From Akkermansiaceae bacterium (GTDB lineage: Bacteria; Verrucomicrobiota; Verrucomicrobiia; Verrucomicrobiales; Akkermansiaceae): DNA of 64,000 nt. The notes under the pieces are model-generated. The model saw nothing but the letters and a program-made list of their open reading frames with translations. It searched no databases and had not been told where the DNA came from. The translations under genes and the position numbers were made by a program. The stretch covers positions 1 to 64,000 of the forward strand of contig CAJIZY010000005.1 of NCBI GenBank assembly GCA_905181965.1. Direction: 5' to 3'. Every line of letters begins with the position of its first letter. The first letter of the stretch is position 1. Positions 9,219 to 18,610 of the stretch are shown in pieces.

Positions 9219-11303
9219 ATGAAGCCTCCTTACATCAATCGCGAACTTTCCTGGCTTGAATTCAACCAGCGCGTCCTTAATGAAGCCTTACGCCCGGACC
9301 TCCCCATTCTCGACCGCGTCAAATTCCTCGCTATCACCGGGTCAAATCTCGACGAATTCTTCCAAGTTCGTACCGGAGGACTTCATACTCTTCACGCATC
9401 CGCACCCACCGTTCGTGACATCTCCGGTATGGATGTAGGCGCCCAACTGAGTGCAATCGAAAAACGTGTTCGCCGTTTTAAAAAAGATCAGGAAAGACTT
9501 TTTCAAAAAGAACTCCTCCCTTCCCTCGCCAATGCGGGCCTCCCTCTGCACACCATGGCCGATCTAACCCCCGAGCAAGTCGAAAATCTTTCGCGCTACT
9601 ATGAATCCAGCATCGAGCCTTTACTTTCCCCTCTCATCCTAACCGCTGAAAACTCTCGTGAAATTATCCCCTCTCTCAGCATTTGTCTCGCCCTCTCGAT
9701 CCACGACCCAAAAACATCGGAATCCCGGATTGTCATCGTCCCTCTTCCACCCGCAGTCCCCAGAACCGCACTAGTCAACGAAGGCGGCTTCGTTCTTCTC
9801 GAAAATCTCGTGGCTCACTTCTGCTCCTCTCTTTTCCCCGGTGAAGAAATCAAAGCCCACACTGCTTTTCGCCTCACTCGTAATACCGACATTCCAGCGA
9901 ACGAAGACGAGGCCTACGACTTCGCAGAAGAAATTCATCAGGTCATCACCGCCCGCAGCCAATCCTTTCCGGTTCGCCTTCAAACTTCACAAGATAACGA
10001 GCTCACAAAACAGCTCATCAAACTCCTCGACCTAGACCCCCAAAAAGTTTTCCTCACTAAAAACGCACCTCTTGCTCTTGCCGATCTCTTTTCAATTGCG
10101 ATGGCTGATGGTTACAACCACCTCCGTACTGCTCCTATCTTAGGCGCTGAATCACCAAAAATCGACCCTGCCAAAAGCATTTTTGAAATACTCGACCAAG
10201 AAAAAGACATCACCCTCGTTCATCCCTACCAGAGCTATCGCCCAGTTGTGCGCTTTATCGAAGAAGCGGCCCGAGATCCTCATGTTCTTGCGATTAAACA
10301 AACACTCTATCGCACCGCCAACAATTCCCAGATTGTCGACGCCCTCATTCACGCCGCTAAATCCGGCAAGCAAGTCACTGCGCTTGTTGAACTCAAAGCA
10401 CGCTTCGACGAGGCTCACAACTTAGACCGTGCCGAAGAGCTTCGGCGCGCCGGAGCTCAGGTTATTTACGGTGTCAAAGGCCTCAAAACCCACGCCAAAG
10501 TAACCCTCGTCATTCGTAATGAAGATGGGAAACTCAAACGCTATGTCCATCTCGGCACCGGAAACTACAACGAAATGACGGCCCGATTTTACACTGACAT
10601 CTCTTATCTCACCTGCCGCCCCGAATACGGGACAGATGCCTCTATCTTCTTTAACGCCGTCACCGGCCGCACCAAACTAGAGAATTTCCGCGTCCTCATT
10701 CCCGCTCCCACGCAAATCAAGCGCACACTTATCAGCCTTATCGAAGAAGAAACGTCGCGCGCTCTCGAAGGCGAAGAAGCCCGCATCATGGCCAAAATGA
10801 ATTCCCTGCAAGATAAGGAAATGATCGATGCTCTTTATGCCGCATCCAAAGCCGGAGTCGAAATCAAACTCAACATCCGGGGAATTTGTTGCCTCAAACC
10901 CGGCGAACGAAAAGAAGCCAAGAATATCAAGATCGTCTCCATCGTTGACCAACAACTTGAGCACATGCGCATCTTTCACTTTCATCAAGGTGGCGATAAT
11001 GAAGTCTATATCTCTTCGGCCGACTGGATGACACGTAACCTTGAAAAGCGCGTCGAGCTCATGACTCCTATTGTGGATCGGGCCTCTAAAAAACTGCTCA
11101 TCAGCATCCTTAAAAGTTGCTTCCGCGATAATCAAAATAGCTATCTTATTCAGCCCGACGGCACCTCAAAACGCATCGAACGCGAAAAAGGTGAAGGTCG
11201 CTTCCGCATGCAAGATCACCTGACCCAGCTATTCGCCCGACAAGCTGCCGCCGCTCAACAAGCTCGCTCCAGCTCTCTCGAACCGCACCTCCCTAAAGAC
11301 TAA
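9219..11303 (+). CDS. ppk1: Polyphosphate kinase 1
   Basis: Reversible synthesis of inorganic polyphosphate from the gamma phosphate of ATP, at the membrane or in the cytoplasm. The 694 residues cover the four PPK1 domains. The N-terminal domain starts YINRELSWLEFNQRVL and includes ITGSNLDEFFQVR. The PHP-like middle part follows, then the catalytic domains with YQSYRPVVRFIEEAA, IKQTLYRTANNSQIVDAL and ALVELKARFDEAHNL. The autophosphorylated histidine is probably the one in GLKTHAKVTLVIR (about residue 425), and YVHLGTGNYNEMTARFYTD is typical. The second PLD-like half contains RGICCLKPG and YISSADWMTRNLEKRVEL. It is encoded just after the Ppx-like gene and opposite ppk2, so the locus holds polyP synthesis and use together. 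Confidence 0.97.
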   Translation: MKPPYINRELSWLEFNQRVLNEALRPDLPILDRVKFLAITGSNLDEFFQVRTGGLHTLHASAPTVRDISGMDVGAQLSAIEKRVRRFKKDQERLFQKELLPSLANAGLPLHTMADLTPEQVENLSRYYESSIEPLLSPLILTAENSREIIPSLSICLALSIHDPKTSESRIVIVPLPPAVPRTALVNEGGFVLLENLVAHFCSSLFPGEEIKAHTAFRLTRNTDIPANEDEAYDFAEEIHQVITARSQSFPVRLQTSQDNELTKQLIKLLDLDPQKVFLTKNAPLALADLFSIAMADGYNHLRTAPILGAESPKIDPAKSIFEILDQEKDITLVHPYQSYRPVVRFIEEAARDPHVLAIKQTLYRTANNSQIVDALIHAAKSGKQVTALVELKARFDEAHNLDRAEELRRAGAQVIYGVKGLKTHAKVTLVIRNEDGKLKRYVHLGTGNYNEMTARFYTDISYLTCRPEYGTDASIFFNAVTGRTKLENFRVLIPAPTQIKRTLISLIEEETSRALEGEEARIMAKMNSLQDKEMIDALYAASKAGVEIKLNIRGICCLKPGERKEAKNIKIVSIVDQQLEHMRIFHFHQGGDNEVYISSADWMTRNLEKRVELMTPIVDRASKKLLISILKSCFRDNQNSYLIQPDGTSKRIEREKGEGRFRMQDHLTQLFARQAAAAQQARSSSLEPHLPKD

Positions 11304-11311
11304 AATCGTCA

Positions 11312-11332
11312 ATAGCTGAAATTTACAGCTAT
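11312..11332. terminator. Weak hairpin between convergent ppk1 and DUF1501 genes
   Basis: A 7-bp inverted repeat (ATAGCTG and CAGCTAT with a 7-base loop) sits in the 114-bp gap between two convergent genes. The minus strand has a TTTT eight bases beyond it and the plus strand has no T run, so this is only a candidate terminator. Confidence 0.35.
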
Positions 11333-11417
11333 CCCCTTCCTTAACTTTAACCGCGGTAATCTCATCCGCACTATCGAAAAATCCACGCTTCGAAGAGGAG
11401 GTCTGAACTAGCTAGAA

Positions 11418-12695
11418 TCAAGAGAAAGCCTGCTTGATGACCTTCCCGCGATCGCCCACGAAGTAGGGGCGGCCACCGCCGGGGTGAACGCGCTTTTCGA
11501 TGGGCAGGCCAAGGGCGTGAGCGATGGTGGTATGAAGATCTTTTGGTCCGTATCCTTCGCCCTTAATGCTGCTGGCGCGTTCGTCGGTTTCACCAATATA
11601 TTGTCCGCCATTCACTCCGCCACCAGCCAGCATAACAGAGAAGGCTTTCGGAAAATGATCTCGCCCTCCGCGCTGGTTAATCTTCGGAGTACGTCCGAAC
11701 TCGGTGGTGAGAACGATCATCGTTTCATCGAGGAGCCCACGATTACTGAGATCCTGAAGTAGGGCCGAGACGGGCCCGTCCATTTCGCCGGCACGGTTGG
11801 AACCGGCGTTGTAGTTTCCGTGCTGACCATCCCAGCCGCCAAGCTGGACTTCAACATAGCGGACCTTGTTTTCGACGAGACGACGGGCAAGCAGTAAGCC
11901 ACGACCGAAGCGGGAATTTCCATAAAGGCCCCGTATTTCGGCGGGTTCTTTGTTGATGTCGAAGAGCTCGGTAGTCTTGTCGTCGAAGAGCTTGACTGTT
12001 TCTTCGTAAAAATCCGCGTAAGCGCGCACATCCTCGTGAGGGAAGCCCTCTTCAAAAGTCTCGCTAAATGCCTTGGCGTATTTCATGCGACGTTCAAAGC
12101 GCTTCTTCTTGATCTTCGGAACAAGATCTTTGAGACCACGGCTGGGATCACCGACGGGAAGCGGGCTATGATCGGGACGAAAAAATCCAGGCCCGGGATT
12201 GCCGCCACCAATCACGATGCTGTCGGGAATAAGCTTGTTGCGGCGGCCGAGGAAATACTGGGCCCAGGACCCCATCTGCGGGTGATTGATTCCCGGCTGA
12301 CGGCTGAAGCCAGTATGCATGAGATAGTTACCGCCAGCATGGTCGCCGGTCTTGGTGGTCATAGAACGAACCACTGCAAACTTATCGGCCTGCTTGGCCA
12401 TCTGAGGGAGATGGTTGGAGATCTGAAGCCCGTTTGCACTCGTTGATATCGGCGAAGATCCGCCGGCGATCTCACTGGGAATTTTCGGGTCAAAGGTGTC
12501 CACATGCGGCATCCCACCCGCCATGTAGAGAAAGATGACATTCTTGGCAGTGGCATGGGAGGCAGGCTTGATGATTTCACTCTCTTCTCCGACAGCAAAA
12601 TCGGGGAGAATAGTCACCCCGAGGGCGGCGGCAGCGGTTCCGGTGAGAAAACCCCGGCGATCAATGTCATCGAATTTACGAAAAGTGTCTTTCAT
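11418..12695 (-). CDS. DUF1501 family exported protein (Tat signal)
   Basis: DUF1501 proteins are sulfatase/alkaline-phosphatase-fold proteins abundant in Planctomycetes and Verrucomicrobia. Biochemical function is not established. The N-terminus has a twin-arginine signal (DRRGFLTGTAAAALGVTIL, residues 12-31). The fold is indicated by NVIFLYMAGGMPHVDTFDPK near residue 55, the middle HAGGNYLMHTGF, VQLGGWDGQHGNY, and the C-terminal STTEFGR-like TTEFGRTPKIN and GGRDHFPKAFSVMLAGGG. It begins 24 bp after the stop of the cytochrome-type gene upstream, a standard pairing, so the two are very likely co-transcribed and work in the same periplasmic process. Confidence 0.9.
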   Translation of the reverse strand: MKDTFRKFDDIDRRGFLTGTAAAALGVTILPDFAVGEESEIIKPASHATAKNVIFLYMAGGMPHVDTFDPKIPSEIAGGSSPISTSANGLQISNHLPQMAKQADKFAVVRSMTTKTGDHAGGNYLMHTGFSRQPGINHPQMGSWAQYFLGRRNKLIPDSIVIGGGNPGPGFFRPDHSPLPVGDPSRGLKDLVPKIKKKRFERRMKYAKAFSETFEEGFPHEDVRAYADFYEETVKLFDDKTTELFDINKEPAEIRGLYGNSRFGRGLLLARRLVENKVRYVEVQLGGWDGQHGNYNAGSNRAGEMDGPVSALLQDLSNRGLLDETMIVLTTEFGRTPKINQRGGRDHFPKAFSVMLAGGGVNGGQYIGETDERASSIKGEGYGPKDLHTTIAHALGLPIEKRVHPGGGRPYFVGDRGKVIKQAFS

Positions 12696-12719
12696 GGCAG
12701 GTGAGGTGGAATTGGAGGA

Positions 12720-14957
12720 TTACTTGACGAAGAGAAACTCGGGAGTGTTAAGGAGCGCCCAGATGAGGTCAGCAAAAACCTCCTCGCCTCCGGAGCTCAG
12801 CTCCTTGTCGATGAGATGGTGCTCGTTGCCAATCGCACGGCGGCTAAGAATGCTCATGAAGACGACATTTGCCTTCTCGAAATTCGAACGAAGGTTCTTC
12901 ATATCGAGGAAGATCTTGGAACCCGGTTGAGTGAGAATCTCCGTGGTGTATCCATTCATGAGCTCCATCACTTGGGGCACCGATCCTTCTAGCGAGCTAG
13001 CACGAATCACGAAAGTGCGCTGGGATTGGCCGAATTGGCTGAGGAAGTGGGCTGGATCAGAGGGTTGGGGCAACTCGGAAGCACGAGCCAGGAGAATCTT
13101 CTTTTTCTTGGCCACATTCATGAGTTCCATCATCGCCACCTCATCAGACATGCCGTCCTTTTTGAACGGGGGCCTTGTTAGGTTGGTGCCGAAAGCTCCC
13201 GATTTTTTTGGAGTCAGTTTAGCATTGAGAATGGAAATGCCCTCTTCGTTCACAAGAAGGTGCTCGGGGCGGAACTTGTCATACCTCTCAATGCGGCTGA
13301 GGAATTCCTCAACCGACGGGGAACTCTGTCCAGCTAGATCAATGAGCTCATTGAATTCTTCACCGGACTCAAGTTGGAACTGATTGGGGTCCCCGAGCAT
13401 AAGGGTCATCATGGAATCCCAAACCTGCTCAGCAGTCATGCGGCGCAGAATCGGTCCCGGGAAATGATAGGGCTCAGCTTCCGCAGATTTGGTGCGACTT
13501 GCGAGGCGGTTGTAGGCCTTGGTATTGACGATGACCCAGGAAAAGGCCTTGAGATCAAAGTCCAGCACAAGCATTTCCTCCGCAAGGACTTTGAGGAGTT
13601 CTGGATTGTAGGCTTTGCGCGGATCGATGTTGTAAAGGGGTTCGGAAACTCCGCGACCCATGTATTTAGCCCACATCCGGTTGGCGATATTCATCGCGAA
13701 GCGTTTGTTATTACGAGAGGTCAACCAGGCCGCGAGACGTTCACGAGAAGTGAGGGCGGCAACCGCAGCCCCTTGTTCCTTCCCAAAAAGAACCCGCGGA
13801 GGAACTACTTCATTCGGCACGGCATCGTCATACTCGTAGGTGGCCGGAAGGCGCATCGGACGATCCGAGACAGCGCGGACCATAAACTCGCCAGCACGGT
13901 TAATATCCCGCAAAGGACGATCGTAGCGACGAACCAAATTACGGAGCTTTTCTTTATCCCCCGCGTTCTTGGGATCGAGGCCGTTCTTTTGAACGAGATG
14001 CTGTTCGATCTGCTTGCGATTCGGGATCGCCTTGTTCTTGGGCTTGGGTCCCTTAGTGTCGAGATTAGAGAGGTAAGCTGAAAGTTCGTAGTATTCGTAC
14101 TGCGTCCAATTACTGAAGGGATCGTCGTGGCATTGCGCACAAGTGATATCGGTGCCTAGGAAGACCTTTCCCATGAAAGCGACATGATCGAGTTTCATAT
14201 CCTTGTCACGAAAGTGATAACCCACCGCGGGGTTGTCCCAGATATGGCCTTCGGCGGTGATCAATTCGCGCACTAATTCGTCATAGGGTCGGTTGGTCTG
14301 GATCTGCTTTTTCAGCCAAAAAATAAAGGCATCGTTACGCAAGACCGTGCCAGGGAAACGCGACTGGATTCGTAATTGCTCCGCAAAATAATTATAGTTG
14401 TGACTCGTGTAGTCGACGGAGTTGAGAAGCTTGGTGAGCAGCTCCTGACGCTTCATGGGCTTCCGCGAGGCAAGAAAGTCTCTCGCTTCTTGGTAACTGG
14501 GAATCCGGCCGGCAAGATCAAGATAGATCCGACGGAGAAACATGTGATCGTTGAGACCTTCATTGTATTGGAGTTTTTTCTCGTCTAGGCCTTTCTCGAC
14601 GGCTGCGTCAATGCGCTTTGCCGCGAGGGCAACCAACTCAGCCTTGGCAGCAAAGCTGTGCTTGAGGACATATTCCTGATCTACTTTTGAAAGCGCCTTC
14701 AGCGGCATTTCGACCGCCTTTCCATCCTCCAAGCGAAGGGCCACCTTGCTGGCCTTCAGCCCTATGAAGTCGGCCTCTATCGGGTTGCCGGTTGAGTCCA
14801 CCCAAGTGCGGCCTTCAGCGAGATTGGTAAGAAAAACAGCCACGAGTGCCGCTACCACCAACCCCCTGTGTATCCAATTCAATGAATGGGACAACGAAAG
14901 TGAACTCGCAGATTGCAGGTTCGAATGCTTAGGAGATTTGGAAGGAAAACGAAACAT
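12720..14957 (-). CDS. DUF1549/DUF1553 planctomycete-type cytochrome protein with N-terminal SHD1-like domain
   Basis: Exported protein of 745 residues with a hydrophobic signal near residues 30-47. Residues 50-98 (TWVDSTGNPIEADFIGL, then VALRLEDGKAVEMPLKALS) resemble the SHD1 domain found in many Planctomycete and Verrucomicrobial secreted proteins. DUF1549 follows (about 110-330), including LNDHMFLRRIYLDLAGRIPS and a CxxCH heme-type motif in DITCAQCHDDPFSNWTQ. DUF1553 occupies about 400-720 with LAAWLTSRNNKRFAMNIANR and the terminal NTPEFLFVK. Such proteins may carry covalent heme and serve in extracytoplasmic degradation, but no member has a settled role. The DUF1501 gene follows directly. 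Confidence 0.88.
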   Translation of the reverse strand: MFRFPSKSPKHSNLQSASSLSLSHSLNWIHRGLVVAALVAVFLTNLAEGRTWVDSTGNPIEADFIGLKASKVALRLEDGKAVEMPLKALSKVDQEYVLKHSFAAKAELVALAAKRIDAAVEKGLDEKKLQYNEGLNDHMFLRRIYLDLAGRIPSYQEARDFLASRKPMKRQELLTKLLNSVDYTSHNYNYFAEQLRIQSRFPGTVLRNDAFIFWLKKQIQTNRPYDELVRELITAEGHIWDNPAVGYHFRDKDMKLDHVAFMGKVFLGTDITCAQCHDDPFSNWTQYEYYELSAYLSNLDTKGPKPKNKAIPNRKQIEQHLVQKNGLDPKNAGDKEKLRNLVRRYDRPLRDINRAGEFMVRAVSDRPMRLPATYEYDDAVPNEVVPPRVLFGKEQGAAVAALTSRERLAAWLTSRNNKRFAMNIANRMWAKYMGRGVSEPLYNIDPRKAYNPELLKVLAEEMLVLDFDLKAFSWVIVNTKAYNRLASRTKSAEAEPYHFPGPILRRMTAEQVWDSMMTLMLGDPNQFQLESGEEFNELIDLAGQSSPSVEEFLSRIERYDKFRPEHLLVNEEGISILNAKLTPKKSGAFGTNLTRPPFKKDGMSDEVAMMELMNVAKKKKILLARASELPQPSDPAHFLSQFGQSQRTFVIRASSLEGSVPQVMELMNGYTTEILTQPGSKIFLDMKNLRSNFEKANVVFMSILSRRAIGNEHHLIDKELSSGGEEVFADLIWALLNTPEFLFVK

Positions 14958-15175
14958 GTTTGAACAAGATAAAACCGTCTACTCCCCTACACCTTAGCAA
15001 TCTCTAACACCTTTCCAAATTATTTCTGAGTGGACCAAAAGAAAAGTTTCGCCAAAAACCACCCTCCGAAGAAATCAGTCGCAACCTGACCAGCACCGAA
15101 TCGGGATGAATTGAGGGAGCTTCTATCTCTCGGATTTCAGATCAATTAAGCTTAGGAACTCGATTCAATTTCGGG

Positions 15176-16516
15176 CTAGGCCTTCACTGCCTCAATCTCA
15201 CCAGAGCTATCGGCGAAACGTCTCATCTTCACACCCATCATCCGGGCCTGGGTTAGCCATAAGTTCGCAAGCGGTGTTCCTTCTGGCATATTGATGTGTT
15301 GCCCGGTTTTCACTTGATTGCCACCACCCGCCATAATGATCGGCAGATCATTGTATTGATGGGTCGAACCATCGCCAAGGCCCGAACCATAGGTGAAGAG
15401 CGTGTTATCAAGCAAGGTGCTACCGTCGGCCTCCATGACTCCCTCCATCTTCTTGAGCAAGTAAGCGTACTGCTCCATGTGGAAGCGGTCCACTTTCAGA
15501 AGCTGCTCGATCATTTTCGTCTGATTGTGCGACATCCCATGGTGGCTCATTGGCTTGTCAAAAAGCCCATCGAAAAGATAGGGTGTATCCCAACGCTCTG
15601 GACCCACCATAAATGTTGCCACATTGGTGAGCCCCGATTGCAGTGCAACTACCATCAAATCACCCATCAGGCGGATATACTCGCCTCTCGGCAAGTAAGC
15701 CTCCGCAGGCTCGTCGAACGAAACCTTGGCCAACTCGCCTTTCATCGACTCCAAGCGATCCATCTGCGTTTCGATCGATCGGATGGAATCAAAATACTCG
15801 GCAAATTTCTGCCCATCGGCATATCCCAAATCTTTTTTCATCGATCGAGCATCTTCTAAAACCAAATCAGTCACGTCCCGATAGCGCTCAATCTCCTTGG
15901 TCGAAAATAAGCGGCGATACATCTTTCTCGGGTCGCGAACCGACGGAGCCAAATGCCCTGTGCCATACCACGAAATGTTATCAAAGTAGATCGACTCCTT
16001 ATTATCTTTATGGCTGTTACAGCTAAACTCTAAGGTCGAAAATGGTGTTTCTTTTCCAGCTACATCTGCCACCAAATGATCCAGCGTTCGATCAAGTGGC
16101 CAGGCCGTTCCTTTAATTGTGTAAGGGGGAGCGCTACTTAGATAACAGGATGCACACTGCGCGTGTACATCAGTTCCTTGTTGGAAGGTTCGATCCATCC
16201 CCGTGATCAGATTGATCTTATTCTTTAATCCCGAAAGTGGCGTCATCGTGGGAGTCAACTGATCTAAACTCCTAACGTTGAAATTCGGATCTTGCTTGTC
16301 GAGGGAACGTCTAAGACTTCCCAAATTTCCTTTAGGAATCGTCGCGTCTTCCTCACCTGGAAAGAAACCGCGCCTCACCACCCCGATAGGCACATAAAAG
16401 TGAGCCATCCGCTTGGCCACTCCACTGGTCAAAGTCTTCGCCCCATAACTTTCCATCCATGGCAAAGCCAGCGCAGCTCCACCCAATCCTCGTAAAAATC
16501 CTCGTCGCGTCGTCAT
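15176..16516 (-). CDS. DUF1552 family exported protein (Tat signal)
   Basis: The N-terminus MTTRRGFLRGLGGAALALP is a clear twin-arginine signal. The body matches DUF1552, a family almost restricted to Planctomycetes, Verrucomicrobia and relatives and related to DUF1501 in fold: MAHFYVPIGVVRRGFFPG, the SGLKNKINLITGMD segment, DVHAQCASCYLSSAP, GLTNVATFMVGPERWDT and LDNTLFTYGSGLGDGSTHQY near the C-terminus. The function is unknown. It starts 11 bp after the stop of the multi-domain cytochrome gene at 16528, the usual genomic partner of DUF1552. The gap of 218 bp downstream (14958-15175) holds nothing that I recognise. Confidence 0.9.
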   Translation of the reverse strand: MTTRRGFLRGLGGAALALPWMESYGAKTLTSGVAKRMAHFYVPIGVVRRGFFPGEEDATIPKGNLGSLRRSLDKQDPNFNVRSLDQLTPTMTPLSGLKNKINLITGMDRTFQQGTDVHAQCASCYLSSAPPYTIKGTAWPLDRTLDHLVADVAGKETPFSTLEFSCNSHKDNKESIYFDNISWYGTGHLAPSVRDPRKMYRRLFSTKEIERYRDVTDLVLEDARSMKKDLGYADGQKFAEYFDSIRSIETQMDRLESMKGELAKVSFDEPAEAYLPRGEYIRLMGDLMVVALQSGLTNVATFMVGPERWDTPYLFDGLFDKPMSHHGMSHNQTKMIEQLLKVDRFHMEQYAYLLKKMEGVMEADGSTLLDNTLFTYGSGLGDGSTHQYNDLPIIMAGGGNQVKTGQHINMPEGTPLANLWLTQARMMGVKMRRFADSSGEIEAVKA

Positions 16517-16527
16517 CGTATCACATT

Positions 16528-18531
16528 CTATTTGTTTGCTTGGCTTGCCTTGGCCCGGAAGGGTTTACTGAAAACTACCTCACGTAAAAGTGACTTCATT
16601 CGATATCCCTCAATAGCAGATTTTTCAACAATCTCATCGAGCGCAATCTGATCGGCTGGGCTCAATTTCCGTCCCAATGAAAAAGTCAATAAGTGCCCTG
16701 CTAATCCCCGAACAAATCTCTCCTTCTCAAGAAGGAGAACGTCCTTAAACTCAATCACATTGGTGAATTTATGCTTTCGGAAAAGCACGCCTTCCATATT
16801 GACCTTGCGACCATTGTCATATTTTTCACGCCACTTACCGATTGCATTAAAATTCTCTAGCGCAAACCCGAGCGGGTCAATCTGCTCATGACATCCACGA
16901 CAATCAGACCGCTCCCGATGCATCGATAATCTCTCACGCAAGGTTAGATGTTCTTCACCCTCTTTAGGCTTCTCACCAAGAGTTGGAACATCCGCCGGCG
17001 GGGGCTCAGGTGGGTTATTAAAAATGACTCCTGCCAACCAGGCACCACGGGTAATTGGGTGAGTTCGCTCAGGCCCAGAAGTCATGGTCATCACCGCGGC
17101 ATTCGTGATAAGTCCGCCTATGCGTCGATCCTCCACCGGCACGCGATGAAAATCGAGTGCGACCACCTGCCCACGTCGTTTCTGAGCCGGATTCCCCAGC
17201 TTCCCATAAGACTCTTCCAAATGACCTGAACGATAAGTGAAACTAGAATCAATAAATTCTGTCACTGGAAGATTTTCAATGAGGACGGTCTCAAAGAGCA
17301 GTAAAGGTTCCATCATCATGTGCATACTATCGCGATAAGCCAAGAAGTAGAACTCAGGAAATTTCTCGGGATCTGGAACCGACGAAATGATCCGATCCAA
17401 CTGTAACCACTGGGCCGGAAATGTGTCACAGAAGCGCTTTAACTTCGGATCCTTCAGCATCCGGCTGAACTGCTTTTGGACACCTTCTTCTTTTAACAAC
17501 TCACCCGACTCAGCCGCTTTTAAAAGCTCCTCGTCCGGCAGACTCCCCCAGAGAAAAAACGACAAACGGGAGGCCAACTCAAATCCATCACCATCACTTC
17601 CGGAGCCATCATAGAGATAAAGGAACCTTGGTGAAGAAATGATGGCCGCAGCTACCAACTTCATTGCTTCTGAAAATTCAACTCCTCGTGCAAGTTGAAC
17701 GTCAACGAAGCCCACATAGCGCTCCACCACTTCCCTCTTAACCCGGCCCCGGAAAGCTTTTCGCAAAAATTTCTGTAGCCGCTCACGCACCACCACTTTC
17801 ACCTCCCTCTTGTCACGAGGATCGAGTATGAAAAACTCTTTCCAAATCCCAACCCGCCGCGGGCCAAAATCCTGGCTCCCTGTGATTGACTGCCCCAGCT
17901 TCAGGAACGATTCCATCAGCAGAGGTGACATGGAAAGGTGATCAGCCTGAGTGTCAAAGCCATGCTCCGCCCGGAGATCCTGTGGAAAAGCGGCGACACC
18001 CGCTAACCTAGGCTCGATCAACTGAGACTTCCCAAGCGGACGACTCCCCACCTTAACTAAATGGTCCATCTTTCCGGAAGCTGGTTTGAAATATCCCCCG
18101 TGATCGCGGATCATTCTCTCTGGGAGACTGTAAACGGTGCATTTTAGTCCAAAAAGATCCTGCACGGCATTGTGATACTGAAAACGATTCATCCGCCGAA
18201 TCGGAGTCGGAACAAAGGCCTTTTGCTCAGAAACCGCCTCAAATCTTAAAGCCTCTAAACCAGCTAGCAGTTGCTTCCTCTCACCCAATTCAAGCGGTGG
18301 TTCATCCTCTGGAGGCATCTCTTCAAAATCGATGACATCGATAATTTCCTGCAATAGCTCGGGATCGCCTTTGAGGTGGTCTAAGTCAGCGATCTCCAAA
18401 AGGTTTACCTTCCCCTTCACTTTCCCACCCTTCCCATGGCACTGAGCGCAATTTTCGTGGAGTATCTCAAGAACCTCGGCACCATTCAGGGCGCTAAGGA
18501 AGATTAGAAACGCCAGCCCAAGAATTCGCAC
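16528..18531 (-). CDS. DUF1587/1595/1592/1588/1585 protein with cytochrome c motif
   Basis: Exported protein of 667 residues with a short signal (residues 1-17). A PSCyt1-like heme domain carries CAQCHGKGGKVKGKVNL near residue 33. The remaining domains occur in the family order: DUF1587 (RMNRFQYHNAVQDLFGL, about 112), DUF1595 (about 240-310), DUF1592 (ELASRLSFFLWGSLPDEELL, about 318-440), DUF1588 (about 465-560, ending in a second CxxCH, DCRGCHEQIDPLGFALENF) and DUF1585 (about 590-660). Two heme motifs suggest electron transfer in the periplasm, but substrate and partner are unknown. The DUF1552 gene lies immediately downstream, forming the second of three such pairs in this region. Confidence 0.9.
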   Translation of the reverse strand: MRILGLAFLIFLSALNGAEVLEILHENCAQCHGKGGKVKGKVNLLEIADLDHLKGDPELLQEIIDVIDFEEMPPEDEPPLELGERKQLLAGLEALRFEAVSEQKAFVPTPIRRMNRFQYHNAVQDLFGLKCTVYSLPERMIRDHGGYFKPASGKMDHLVKVGSRPLGKSQLIEPRLAGVAAFPQDLRAEHGFDTQADHLSMSPLLMESFLKLGQSITGSQDFGPRRVGIWKEFFILDPRDKREVKVVVRERLQKFLRKAFRGRVKREVVERYVGFVDVQLARGVEFSEAMKLVAAAIISSPRFLYLYDGSGSDGDGFELASRLSFFLWGSLPDEELLKAAESGELLKEEGVQKQFSRMLKDPKLKRFCDTFPAQWLQLDRIISSVPDPEKFPEFYFLAYRDSMHMMMEPLLLFETVLIENLPVTEFIDSSFTYRSGHLEESYGKLGNPAQKRRGQVVALDFHRVPVEDRRIGGLITNAAVMTMTSGPERTHPITRGAWLAGVIFNNPPEPPPADVPTLGEKPKEGEEHLTLRERLSMHRERSDCRGCHEQIDPLGFALENFNAIGKWREKYDNGRKVNMEGVLFRKHKFTNVIEFKDVLLLEKERFVRGLAGHLLTFSLGRKLSPADQIALDEIVEKSAIEGYRMKSLLREVVFSKPFRAKASQANK

Positions 18532-18610
18532 TTTAAGAATACTTTTCCCGAAACCTTCATCTTACGAGCTTTCTCTTGTCAAAACATCAATCTAATCAGA
18601 AAATCTGAAG

